DNA of 64,000 bases, from NCBI GenBank assembly GCA_965205785.1, contig OZ242188.1, forward strand, positions 1,674,001 through 1,738,000, read 5' to 3'. This document shows, piece by piece, positions 26,744 to 35,167 of this stretch. Under the pieces are notes generated by a model, which worked only from the letters and a program-made list of their open reading frames with translations, was not told the origin of the DNA and made no database searches. Source of the stretch: BJGV01 sp965205785. Its GTDB lineage: Bacteria > Pseudomonadota > Gammaproteobacteria > Burkholderiales > Nitrosomonadaceae. Position 1 is the stretch's first letter, and every line of letters starts with the position of its first letter. The translations under genes and the position numbers were made by a program.

Positions 26744-26800
26744 TTGAGTAGATACAGCTTTGGCTGTTATAATTGATAATTTTATTTGTGGGAAGTTGGT

Positions 26801-27181
26801 ATGGCAAGAATTGCCGGAGTAAATATTCCGAATCATCAGCATGCAGAAATTGCCTTGACTGCGATTTACGGCATAGGTCGTACAGGGGCGCGTCAGATTT
26901 GTGCATCTGTAGGTATTAAAGTATCTACAAAGATTAAAGATATAACTGATACACAGATGGAAAAGTTACGTGACCATGTGGCTAAATTTATGGTTGAAGG
27001 TGACTTGCGCCGGGAAGTGTCGATGAATATTAAACGGTTAACAGACCTTGGTTGCTATAGAGGGTTACGTCATCGCCGAGGCTTACCGGTTCGTGGCCAG
27101 CGTACAAAGACTAACGCTAGAACTCGTAAGGGTCCACGAAAAGCAATTCGCCCAACTGGTGGTAGACCTGCAGCAAGATAA
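26801..27181 (+). CDS. rpsM: 30S ribosomal protein S13
   Basis: S13 in the 30S head bridges to the 50S subunit and contacts tRNA. The 126-residue product starts MARIAGVNIPNHQHAEIAL and ends with the basic RTKTNARTRKGPRKAIR tail. The start at 26801 follows GGAAG. The frame is open five codons upstream without family similarity. Confidence 0.97.
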   Translation: MARIAGVNIPNHQHAEIALTAIYGIGRTGARQICASVGIKVSTKIKDITDTQMEKLRDHVAKFMVEGDLRREVSMNIKRLTDLGCYRGLRHRRGLPVRGQRTKTNARTRKGPRKAIRPTGGRPAAR

Positions 27182-27222
27182 TTGTTGGTTAATAACAAAT
27201 TGTAGATTAAGGGAAAAAAGAT

Positions 27223-27612
27223 ATGGTAAAAACAGCTACACGGGTACGTAAAAAAGTTAAGAAGAACGTAGCTGAAGGTATTGCGCATATTCACGCTTCA
27301 TTTAACAATACTATTATTACAATTACTGACCGTCAAGGAAATGCCTTGTCGTGGGCTACATCTGGTGGGGCTGGATTTAAGGGCTCGCGTAAAAGCACTC
27401 CTTTTGCTGCCCAAGTTGCAGCTGAGAAAGCTAGTAAATATGCACAAGAGTGTGGAGTAAAAAATCTTGAGGTACGTATCAAGGGCCCTGGCCCAGGCAG
27501 AGAGTCTGCTGTACGTGCACTAAACGCGGCTGGTTTTAAAATCACCAGTATTGCTGATGTGACGCCATTTCCACATAATGGTTGTCGTGCCCCTAAAAAG
27601 CGTCGCATTTAA
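27223..27612 (+). CDS. rpsK: 30S ribosomal protein S11
   Basis: S11 lies on the platform near the Shine-Dalgarno helix. The 129-residue product has the AHIHASFNNTIITITDRQGN block, KGPGPGRESAVRAL, and the C-terminal THNGCRP-like end TPFPHNGCRAPKKRR. It is placed normally between rpsM and rpsD. Confidence 0.97.
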   Translation: MVKTATRVRKKVKKNVAEGIAHIHASFNNTIITITDRQGNALSWATSGGAGFKGSRKSTPFAAQVAAEKASKYAQECGVKNLEVRIKGPGPGRESAVRALNAAGFKITSIADVTPFPHNGCRAPKKRRI

Positions 27613-27625
27613 GGAGTAGACTATC

Positions 27626-28252
27626 ATGGCCAGAAATCTTGATCCTAAATGTCGTCAGTGTCGTCGTGAAGGCGAGAAACTATTTCTAAAAGGAGAAAAG
27701 TGTTTTACAGACAAATGTGCAATAGAGCGTAGAAATTACCCGCCTGGACAGCATGGGCAGAAAAAAACGAGATTGTCTGATTACGGTGCACAATTAAGGG
27801 AAAAACAGAAGCTTCGTCGTATTTATGGGATTCTTGAACGACAGTTTAGAATAAATTACAAACTGGCAGACAAACAGCGTGGTATTACAGGTGAGAATCT
27901 TCTTCAGCGGTTAGAAAGCCGTCTTGATACTGTTTCTTTCCGTATGGGTTTTGGTGCGTCACGCAATGAAGCACGTCAGATTGTGCGCCACAATGGAATA
28001 CTTGTAAATGGATCGCGTGTCAACATCCCATCCTATCAAGTTAGTCCGGGTGATGTAGTGGAAGTAACTAAAAAAGCTAAAGACCAGTTACGTATTAAAC
28101 ATTCAGTGGAAGCTGCTGAGCAACGTAGTTTTCCGGAATGGATGGAAGTAGATGTTAAAGCAATGAAAGGAACCTTTAAGGCCAAGCCAGAGCGTTCCGA
28201 ATTACCAGCAACCATTCAAGAGTCGCTTGTTGTTGAATTATATTCTAAGTAA
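27626..28252 (+). CDS. rpsD: 30S ribosomal protein S4
   Basis: S4 is a primary assembly protein and, in E. coli, the repressor of the alpha operon. The 208-residue product shows RREGEKLFLKGEKCFTDKC (residues 12-30), PGQHGQKKTRLSDYG, and the S4 RNA-binding domain LESRLDTVSFRMGF. AAGGAG lies upstream of the ATG. Confidence 0.97.
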   Translation: MARNLDPKCRQCRREGEKLFLKGEKCFTDKCAIERRNYPPGQHGQKKTRLSDYGAQLREKQKLRRIYGILERQFRINYKLADKQRGITGENLLQRLESRLDTVSFRMGFGASRNEARQIVRHNGILVNGSRVNIPSYQVSPGDVVEVTKKAKDQLRIKHSVEAAEQRSFPEWMEVDVKAMKGTFKAKPERSELPATIQESLVVELYSK

Positions 28253-28289
28253 CCAATTAATCTGAAAGTTTCCAGCAAAAGGATAGGCT

Positions 28290-29291
28290 ATGCCAAGTGA
28301 TACTTTTCTCACACCACGAATCATTAATGTTCAAAATATTTCTCCGTTACACGCTAAAGTAACTATGGAGCCGTTTGAGCGCGGCTATGGACACACACTA
28401 GGGAATGCAATACGGCGTGTTTTGCTTTCTTCAATGCCCGGGTTTGCGCCAACAGAAGTTCAAATAAGTGGTGTGGTACATGAATATTCTGCTCTTGATG
28501 GCGTACAGGAGGATGTTGTAGATATCTTGCTTAATCTCAAGGGTATAGTTTTAAAGCTACATAATTCTACCGAGGCTGTTTTAATTCTTAAAAAGAAGGG
28601 AGAAGGTGTAGCAACCGCTGGTGACATTGAAGTTGGGCACGATGTAGAAATTATAAATCCAGATCATGTTGTTGCACACCTTACTGCAGGCGGTAAAATA
28701 GATATGCAGATTAAGGTAGAGATGGGGCGTGGTTATGAACCAGGAACAGCCAGGCAAGTAACAAATGAAAGTCGTGCCATTGGTAGTATTTTATTGGATG
28801 CATCTTTTAGTCCGGTTCACCGAGTAAGTTATGCAGTTGAAAATGCACGTGTAGAGCAACGTACCGACTTAGATAAATTGGTGATGGATATAGAAACCAA
28901 TGGTGTTGTTGATCCTGAAGAAGCGATTCGATATGCTGCGCGGGTGCTGGTAGAGCAACTATCAGTGTTTGCGGATCTTAAAGGTACACCATTACCTGTT
29001 GAGCAGCCAAAAGCACCACAGGTTGATCCAAGGTTGCTACGGCCGGTAGACGATCTTGAACTTACAGTCCGCTCCGCAAATTGTCTCAAAGCAGAGAATA
29101 TATACTATATAGGAGATTTAATTCAACGGACTGAAAATGAACTTCTAAAAACCCCTAACCTAGGAAGAAAGTCACTCAATGAAATTAAGGAAGTGCTGGC
29201 TTCACGTGGACTAGCGCTTGGAATGGAATTAGAAGACTGGCCACCAGCCAAACTTGATGGTGCAAAGGAAGGCGATCATGCGACATCATAG
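28290..29291 (+). CDS. rpoA: RNA polymerase alpha subunit
   Basis: The alpha subunit is the scaffold for core polymerase assembly and contacts UP elements and activators. The 333-residue product has the N-terminal domain block ERGYGHTLGNAIRRVLLSSMPG. The C-terminal domain holds LTVRSANCLKAENI and LGRKSLNEIKEVL. Length is normal. It overlaps rplQ by 14 bases. Confidence 0.98.
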   Translation: MPSDTFLTPRIINVQNISPLHAKVTMEPFERGYGHTLGNAIRRVLLSSMPGFAPTEVQISGVVHEYSALDGVQEDVVDILLNLKGIVLKLHNSTEAVLILKKKGEGVATAGDIEVGHDVEIINPDHVVAHLTAGGKIDMQIKVEMGRGYEPGTARQVTNESRAIGSILLDASFSPVHRVSYAVENARVEQRTDLDKLVMDIETNGVVDPEEAIRYAARVLVEQLSVFADLKGTPLPVEQPKAPQVDPRLLRPVDDLELTVRSANCLKAENIYYIGDLIQRTENELLKTPNLGRKSLNEIKEVLASRGLALGMELEDWPPAKLDGAKEGDHATS

Positions 29292-29676
29292 TGGACTAAG
29301 AAAATTAAATCGTAGTAGCAGTCATCGCTTGGCAATGTTTCGTAATATGACAAATTCATTGCTACGTAATGAAGTTATCAAAACTACGTTACCTAAGGCT
29401 AAAGAGCTGCGTCGTTTAGTTGAGCCAATGATTACACTTGGAAAAAAACCGTCTCTTGCTAATCGTCGATTAGCTTTTAATCGTCTTCGTGATCGTGACA
29501 TAGTTGGAAAATTATTTACTGAACTTGGCCCACGCTATCAAACACGTAATGGTGGTTATTTACGGATTCTTAAATTTGGTTTCCGGAAAGGAGATAACGC
29601 TCCAATGGCGTTGATTGAGCTATTAGATCGTCCGGAGCCAATTAGTGAGCCTGTAACTGGAAAAACTGATGATTAG
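29278..29676 (+). CDS. rplQ: 50S ribosomal protein L17
   Basis: L17 is a 50S protein near the tunnel exit. The 132-residue product starts MRHHSGLRKLNRSSSHR and has NSLLRNEVIKTTLPKAKELR. The ATG at 29278 lies inside the rpoA end, with AAGGAAGG upstream. It is the last gene of the ribosomal cluster. Confidence 0.97.
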   Translation: MRHHSGLRKLNRSSSHRLAMFRNMTNSLLRNEVIKTTLPKAKELRRLVEPMITLGKKPSLANRRLAFNRLRDRDIVGKLFTELGPRYQTRNGGYLRILKFGFRKGDNAPMALIELLDRPEPISEPVTGKTDD

Positions 29677-29700
29677 TTTAAAGCTATTGGGTAAAAATAT

Positions 29701-29726
29701 AAAAAGCCGAGTAATCTCGGCTTTTT
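29701..29726 (+). terminator. intrinsic terminator after rplQ
   Basis: An 11-base-pair perfect stem, AAAAAGCCGAG with CTCGGCTTTTT, closes on a TAAT loop. It has A-runs on one side and T-runs on the other, so it can also stop the converging retropepsin transcript. Confidence 0.93.
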
Positions 29727-29824
29727 ATATTTGGGGTTAAAGGTTATAAATTTAAAAGTGTAAGCACATACATTTAATTAGAATCTTTTTATCAAAGTCA
29801 TAGTTGCCCCGTCTTTCTTTACAA

Positions 29825-30451
29825 TCATTCAATTAGGAAACTCATACCTAATAGTCCAATTTTTAATTTGTTACTTTTAGCAACAATTATTGCATCAATA
29901 TTTGACAGAGCAATACTTCCAATTTGAATGTGATTTAACTTTATTTTATATGCAGTAGAGATGCCGTTAGCAGTAGCTATGGTAATAGGTTCTTTTTTAT
30001 AATTGGTCGCTATATTTAGTCGTTTGGCATCTTCATAACTTAGGGTAACCATGGTTGCCCCTGTGTCAACAATCAATCTAATAGAGCTTTTATTATTAAT
30101 TCTGGCAGTAACGTAAAAATGGCCTCCAGACTTTGCATGGAGAGTAATCTCTCCCTCATTAGTAGGAGGCGCAAATGATAAATTCTGACCTAGAACTAGT
30201 GATCTTTGTTCTCCAGCTATCTCTACAACTACAGAGTTTGTGTTCGTACTGATAAGCTTGACGCCAGATTTAGTAGTTTGTCCAACATTTACGGTAAGTG
30301 GTTTAGCACCGTTGATTACTAGTATGGCCTTATTTGTAGCTAGACCAACTACGTTTACATCAATAGCATAGGAAGTGTTAGAAAATATGAGTTGAGCTAG
30401 AAGAAAAATGAAGATATAAGAAATACGAATTTTAAGTTGATTTATATGCAT
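29825..30451 (-). pseudogene. TIGR02281-type periplasmic retropepsin with C-terminal frameshift
   Basis: The family is a clan-AA aspartic protease with one catalytic motif per chain. A signal peptide covers residues 1-29, and the active-site DTGAT is at 129-133. The flanking LLGMSFL near the end is also conserved. Members normally continue about 15 residues after this with an R-DG-MTL-KRF type ending. Here the frame stops at GMSFLIE, but the neighbouring frame directly reads MIVKKDGATMTLIKRF and stops at 29778. This points to a small indel about 29.83 kb. The enzyme core is intact, so it may still fold. The start codon lies only 11 bases from the divergent amidotransferase start. Confidence 0.7.
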
Positions 30452-30462
30452 TAAGGAGTTCC

Positions 30463-31173
30463 ATGAAACCTATTGCAATTTTTCGTTTATATAGGATTGA
30501 AGGCCCAGGATATTTGGCTACAATTCTTGATTCTCATTCTATTCCATGGAAACTCATTAAGATAGATGCCGGTGAAAGTTTCCCATGTAGTCCTGAACAG
30601 TTTAGTGGACTAGTTTTTATGGGGGGGGCAATGAGTGCAAATGACAATTTTCCTTGGATTACTAGTGCACTGGCATTAATAAAGCAAGCTATTAGGCACG
30701 ATATTCCGGTGCTGGGTCATTGCCTTGGTGGGCAATTAATGTCAAAAGCTCTGGGAGGAAAGGTAAAAAGAAGTGCTATCAAGGAAATAGGGTGGGGGAA
30801 AGTTGCCGTGGCAAATAACCCGGTTGCCAGTAAGTGGTTTGGCAGCCTAAATGATTTTGAATCGTTTCACTGGCATGGAGAATTTTTTACTTTGCCTGAT
30901 GGTGCAACTCGGTTACTTTCAAGTAAATTCTGTGAAAATCAGGCTTTTGCAATAGGCTCGCACTTGGGTATGCAGTGTCACGTAGAAATGACTGAAAAAA
31001 TGGTAAAAATTTGGTATGAAGCAGGCGCTGGGGAGATAGCCGACAGTGCAGGGCCAGGTGTACAGTCACTAGAAGCAGCACAAAAGAATCTAGCTAGTCG
31101 GATATCAGCATTAAATATGGTTGCAAGACATTTATACTTGAAATGGATCTCTCAGGTATCTGATTTAGGATAA
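30463..31173 (+). CDS. class I glutamine amidotransferase-like protein
   Basis: The 236-residue protein has the triad of class I amidotransferases. The nucleophile C87 lies in GHCLGGQ, and H173 and E175 lie in CHVEMT. The family includes stand-alone GMP synthase-like domains and gamma-glutamyl peptide hydrolases. With no synthetase partner nearby, the acceptor is unknown. AAGGAG lies four bases upstream of the ATG. The gene precedes hao by 192 bases, but that gap and a separate leader make co-transcription uncertain. Confidence 0.8.
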   Translation: MKPIAIFRLYRIEGPGYLATILDSHSIPWKLIKIDAGESFPCSPEQFSGLVFMGGAMSANDNFPWITSALALIKQAIRHDIPVLGHCLGGQLMSKALGGKVKRSAIKEIGWGKVAVANNPVASKWFGSLNDFESFHWHGEFFTLPDGATRLLSSKFCENQAFAIGSHLGMQCHVEMTEKMVKIWYEAGAGEIADSAGPGVQSLEAAQKNLASRISALNMVARHLYLKWISQVSDLG

Positions 31174-31365
31174 GTAACTTTTCCAAAGGATATTATTATG
31201 ATTAATTTAGGAATTGTTTCTCATTTTACAGTGCAATTTTCTTGACAGGTAGTGCATGTCGAGGTAGTCTACGAGACTGTGAAAGCAGATGATCTGGGTC
31301 GTTCGGGGAGTCTGTTAACTACGAAATAAAAAACAACAACTACGGAACAACAGGGGAGGTATCAA

Positions 31366-33090
31366 ATGGTTGTAAAGCTTTGGTTGAGAATGGTTTTGTT
31401 TGCTTGCAGCGCATTATTTGTAGGAATGGCTCATGCAACTTTTCCAAGTGTTCCTAGTGAAACTTACAAAGCACTTAATATTGATAAATCAGCCTCACCT
31501 AAGGAATTGCATGAGGCGTTGACAAAGCGCTATCTTGATCCAGCGCAGGGTGCTGGAAAAGGATCTCATGCTCAGTATTGGGAACCGATTCCGATGAGCA
31601 TGTACTTTGATCCCACTACCTTCTACAAATCACAGACTTCACCAGACGAAATAGCAGGGCGTAACGATTGTGTCGAGTGTCATACGGATGAGTCGCCTGT
31701 CTGGGTTAGTGCCTGGAAGAAGAGTACCCATGCTAATTTAAGCAAGATTCGTAAACTTTCACCTAAAGATCCAAAATTCTACAAAAAAGCGAAGCTTGAA
31801 GCTGTAGAGAAGAATCTGCGCTCAATGGGTAGGCTTGGTGCAAATGAGAAACTGAAAGAAGTAGGTTGTATCGACTGTCACGTTGATATCAACACCAAGA
31901 AGAAAGCTGATCATAAGGCTGATATGCGGATGCCTACTGCTGAAGTTTGTGGTACTTGCCATCTGCAAGAATTCGCCGAACGGGAATCCGAGCGGGACAC
32001 TCTTAACTGGCCGGAAGGAATTGGATGGCCTAAAGGACGTCCTTCACATGCGCTGGACTACAAGGCTAACGTTGAGGTATCAGTCTATGCTGGGATGCCA
32101 CAGCGTGAAATTGCTGAGGGTTGTACCATGTGTCACGTCAACCAGAACACTTGTGACCACTGTCATACCCGACATGAATTCTCGGTAGCAGAATCCCGCA
32201 AGCCGGAAGCTTGTGCTACCTGTCATAGTGGTGTTGATCACAATAACTGGGAAGCCTATTCGATGTCCAAGCATGGCAAGATAGTTTCAATGATGGGCGA
32301 TGAATGGAATTGGGATGTACAGCTTAAAGATGCATACAGTAAAGGCGGGCAGACTGCGCCTACCTGTGCAGGTTGCCACTTTGAGTATGACGGTAAATAC
32401 TCTCATAACGTAGTACGTAAAGTACGTTGGGCGAATTATCCAGTAGTTCCTGGCATTGCAGCCAATATCACCAGTGATTGGTCTGAGGGTCGTTTAGATT
32501 CATGGGTAACGACTTGTACCAATTGTCATAGTGAGCGTTTTGCCCGTTCTTATCTAGAATTTATGGATAAAGGTACGCTTCATTTACTTGCAAAATATCA
32601 GGAAGTGAACCGTATAGTTAAGGGACTTTACGATGATAAATTGCTCACCGGACAGAAGACCAATCGTCCAGATCCGCCACCGCCAATGAAGGCAGGATAC
32701 TCTCAGTTCTTCCAGCTGTATTGGTCGAAGAATAACAATCCATCATCACTTGAACTTAAAGTGTTGGAAATGGGTGAGAACGACTTACCGAAGGGACATG
32801 TGGGATTAGCTCATGTAAACCCAGGTGGGTGGACTTACACAGATGGCTGGGGACCGTTGAACCGGGCATATGTAGAAATTATGGATGAGAATTCGAAGTT
32901 GCGCCATGAAATGGAATTGCAGAATCGAATAGCCAAACTTGAGAAAAAACGTTCCGGTTTATTTGGCGGTCTGTTGGACGCAGATAGTACGGAAGAAAAG
33001 ATCTCACTAGGCGGCTTAGGTGGCGGTATGTTGTTAGCTGGCACCATTGCACTTGCTGGTTGGCGTAGACGCGAAAAAAGAGAAAGTTGA
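31366..33090 (+). CDS. hao: hydroxylamine oxidoreductase (octahaem)
   Basis: This periplasmic enzyme oxidises hydroxylamine, made by ammonia monooxygenase, and feeds four electrons to the c-type cytochrome chain. It is the defining enzyme of ammonia-oxidising bacteria. A signal peptide covers residues 1-24. Eight CxxCH motifs start at 102, 168, 195, 253, 263, 283, 334 and 384. The fourth is the P460 haem site. Y491 is the expected cross-linking tyrosine, and D291-H292 the catalytic pair. These positions match the N. europaea precursor as I recall it. A C-terminal glycine-rich hydrophobic segment (about 549-567) followed by arginines is also as in Nitrosomonas. GGGGAGG precedes the ATG. It overlaps haoB by four bases. 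Confidence 0.98.
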   Translation: MVVKLWLRMVLFACSALFVGMAHATFPSVPSETYKALNIDKSASPKELHEALTKRYLDPAQGAGKGSHAQYWEPIPMSMYFDPTTFYKSQTSPDEIAGRNDCVECHTDESPVWVSAWKKSTHANLSKIRKLSPKDPKFYKKAKLEAVEKNLRSMGRLGANEKLKEVGCIDCHVDINTKKKADHKADMRMPTAEVCGTCHLQEFAERESERDTLNWPEGIGWPKGRPSHALDYKANVEVSVYAGMPQREIAEGCTMCHVNQNTCDHCHTRHEFSVAESRKPEACATCHSGVDHNNWEAYSMSKHGKIVSMMGDEWNWDVQLKDAYSKGGQTAPTCAGCHFEYDGKYSHNVVRKVRWANYPVVPGIAANITSDWSEGRLDSWVTTCTNCHSERFARSYLEFMDKGTLHLLAKYQEVNRIVKGLYDDKLLTGQKTNRPDPPPPMKAGYSQFFQLYWSKNNNPSSLELKVLEMGENDLPKGHVGLAHVNPGGWTYTDGWGPLNRAYVEIMDENSKLRHEMELQNRIAKLEKKRSGLFGGLLDADSTEEKISLGGLGGGMLLAGTIALAGWRRREKRES

Positions 33091-34124
33091 TCTCTACTTC
33101 ATCCCGGAGCGCCACACCGGCGCGGCCAGGAGCTAAATTCCTCCCGTTACTGGGTATCTTCTTGGTAACGGGAGGTTTTCTTTTACTCGGCTGGCTTGCT
33201 TATGTGTCACTTAGTCCAGGGTCAGCACCTTATCAGTATAAGTTAGTTGAAGAGGGTGGGGTCGATAAGTTTGATAAACTTGGATTGGAGGCTTGGCCGG
33301 ACCTTGCCGTAAGTAAGTATGAAGTACATGTGCAGGAAGTAGACAAACCCATTGCTGTGGCACATCTTGCAAAGCGTGGTGAGGAAGCACCTGTATTGAT
33401 CGATTGGGAAAGTCTTACCAGTGAATTACTTACTTCTGTCGATAGCAAATCATCCGAACTAATCACGTTAGTGGCAGCGATTAGTAAGTATGCACCGGAA
33501 GATGCGGTCATACTCGCCTGGTGGGATACTTCCCGTCAAATACAATTACTTACTGGGCGGGATACGTTATTTACTTCTCATCATGGTGAACCGGTAATTA
33601 TTCCTTCACACTGGCGTGAGCGTAGTGACGCCATCAAAAATTATGAGCAGGAATTCTGGGGCGCCCCAGCACCAGCCGAAGAGCGTCGGAAACTTCAGCG
33701 TTTTGCTGATGCACTGGTAGCAGATGTAGATAAAGGTGCCGGAATATTACGTGAGCTAGCTGGTTCACGGGAAGCTTATGTGGTGGTTCATATTACGGAT
33801 CTTTATAGGCTGGGACTGATGCGTCCCGATTTACTTGATCTGGCCTATAAAAATTTCCCTATGAATAGTGCAAACATGCATGGCTTGGTTAATACTGTGA
33901 AGAGATGGAAAGTAGACAATAACTATAAGACTTATACACTACAGTCGCTTTCTGACCGTGCAGTACGCGCCTATTTTTTACGTAATGGCCAGGATACTTT
34001 ACTGGCACAGATGTTGCCCTTTACAGAGACCAGGCCGATTGATCTGAAAGCGGTGCAGTTAATTTACCAGCATGGAGGTTATTGGGTGTATAAAATTCCA
34101 TCTACAGAGCCGCCCACTAGTTGA
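33087..34124 (+). CDS. haoB: HaoB, hydroxylamine oxidoreductase cluster protein
   Basis: The 345-residue protein has one N-terminal transmembrane segment (about residues 18-38) and a large soluble, presumably periplasmic domain. No haem motif is present. This is the ORF2 that follows hao in ammonia oxidisers. Its function is not established, though a role in HAO membrane attachment or maturation has been considered. The start is a TTG overlapping the hao stop, so translation is probably coupled, and no other start lies nearby. Cytochrome c554 (cycA) normally follows but is absent here. The gene ends 16 bases from the end of the convergent LOV gene. Confidence 0.85.
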   Translation: MISTSSRSATPARPGAKFLPLLGIFLVTGGFLLLGWLAYVSLSPGSAPYQYKLVEEGGVDKFDKLGLEAWPDLAVSKYEVHVQEVDKPIAVAHLAKRGEEAPVLIDWESLTSELLTSVDSKSSELITLVAAISKYAPEDAVILAWWDTSRQIQLLTGRDTLFTSHHGEPVIIPSHWRERSDAIKNYEQEFWGAPAPAEERRKLQRFADALVADVDKGAGILRELAGSREAYVVVHITDLYRLGLMRPDLLDLAYKNFPMNSANMHGLVNTVKRWKVDNNYKTYTLQSLSDRAVRAYFLRNGQDTLLAQMLPFTETRPIDLKAVQLIYQHGGYWVYKIPSTEPPTS

Positions 34125-34140
34125 TTTATTGCATTAGTTA

Positions 34141-34590
34141 TTATTTTTCTGATTTAAGGAGCTGGTTTAGTCGTTTAATCTCTTCCTCAGCATGAACCTG
34201 CTGAGTTACATCAAGTTGGACACCTAGGTAGTATAATAGTTTTCCCTTGGAATCGAATAGTGGTGACATTTCTAGGTGATTAAAAAATAATTCTCCATTT
34301 TTTCGATAATTTTTAAATGTTATTTCAATAGGCTGTACATTTTTTATCGCTTCTTGCATTTTATAGCGTGCTTCTTGATCGCGGTCTTTACCTTGCATGA
34401 AACGACAATTTTTTCCTACTACTTCTTCCTTTGTATATCCAGTCATATCTTCGAATGCCTTGTTAACATATACAAGTGGCATATCCTCTAGGTCAGGGTC
34501 AGCTAGCGTTATTCCATTCACACTTGAATCGAGAATCTTAGATAGAATCTGAGGAATTAATCCGGGATCTTTTTCAGCTATAAAAGTCAT
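34141..34590 (-). CDS. stand-alone LOV-domain blue-light receptor
   Basis: The 149-residue protein is a single LOV-type PAS domain binding FMN, plus a C-terminal helix. The signature GKNCRFMQG places the photoadduct cysteine at residue 62. The flavin contacts R63, Q66, N94, N104 and Q125 are all present. This spacing is nearly that of the Bacillus YtvA LOV domain. The last 20 residues are a charged helix, but there is no kinase, GGDEF or DNA-binding output domain. The ATG at 34590 follows GGAGAG. The longer frame adds 24 non-PAS residues. It is the third gene of a unit with an SRPBCC protein and a flavoprotein, which are the likely partners. Light-dependent action on them is inferred. Confidence 0.9.
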   Translation of the reverse strand: MTFIAEKDPGLIPQILSKILDSSVNGITLADPDLEDMPLVYVNKAFEDMTGYTKEEVVGKNCRFMQGKDRDQEARYKMQEAIKNVQPIEITFKNYRKNGELFFNHLEMSPLFDSKGKLLYYLGVQLDVTQQVHAEEEIKRLNQLLKSEK

Positions 34591-34665
34591 TTTTCTCTCC
34601 AATGTTATTTGGAAGTCTAACTTTAGGACTACATAATTAAATAACCAGGGCCAACAGTCCAAAGG

Positions 34666-35139
34666 CTAGTTAGTTTCAGATTCAACTAATTTTTTGATAT
34701 TAATTACGGTCTTTTCAGTTCCTTCCTGCACGGCTACTCTAATAAGTTTTTCAAATGGCCTCATAAAAAGCTCAAGTTTGAGTAATTCAAAAGTAAATGA
34801 GATATTGCTTTCTGATAATTGCTTATCCGAGTTAAGAACGTAATCACAACGATATGGATTTGAAATACCTTCAAAGCAGATACGTTTGCCTGGTTGGAAA
34901 ACTGTAACCTCAAAAGTTGATTCAGAACGTTTTCCTTGATCTATACGAACCTGGGTACATTGAGTTCCAACTTTTACGGATCCATCAGTTAATAATTTAA
35001 GATCAACTACTTCTGGGGACCACCTTGGGTAATTTTTGACAAAATTAGCACCTACAAAAATGAAAATATCATTACTTGATCGTTTAACGAGGGTTTCAGC
35101 CTTACCAACTACCGGAGTATTTTTATCCATACCAAACAT
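34666..35139 (-). CDS. SRPBCC (START-like) fold protein
   Basis: The 157-residue protein has the pattern of the SRPBCC superfamily. An N-terminal strand is followed by the aspect SNDIFIFVGANFVKNYPRWSP, several strands, and a long C-terminal helix. Members bind hydrophobic ligands in a deep pocket or act as cyclases and hydratases. There is no signal peptide, so it should be cytoplasmic. I start it at 35139 because GAGGAGG lies seven bases upstream of that ATG. A longer start eight codons earlier would place the ribosome-binding site inside the coding part. It lies between the flavoprotein (28 bases) and the LOV gene (75 bases). Confidence 0.7.
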   Translation of the reverse strand: MFGMDKNTPVVGKAETLVKRSSNDIFIFVGANFVKNYPRWSPEVVDLKLLTDGSVKVGTQCTQVRIDQGKRSESTFEVTVFQPGKRICFEGISNPYRCDYVLNSDKQLSESNISFTFELLKLELFMRPFEKLIRVAVQEGTEKTVINIKKLVESETN

Positions 35140-35167
35140 ATGAAGCCCCTCCTCTGTAATCAATATT

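Noticed and set aside
16300..29700. Numerous short overlapping frames inside the ribosomal genes
   Set aside because: They are out-of-frame shadows of well-recognised ribosomal protein genes.
34141..34590. An ordinary PAS sensor domain of a lost histidine kinase
   Set aside because: The cysteine and all flavin-contact residues of the LOV type are present. The gene has its own start, ribosome-binding site and stop, so it is a stand-alone LOV protein.
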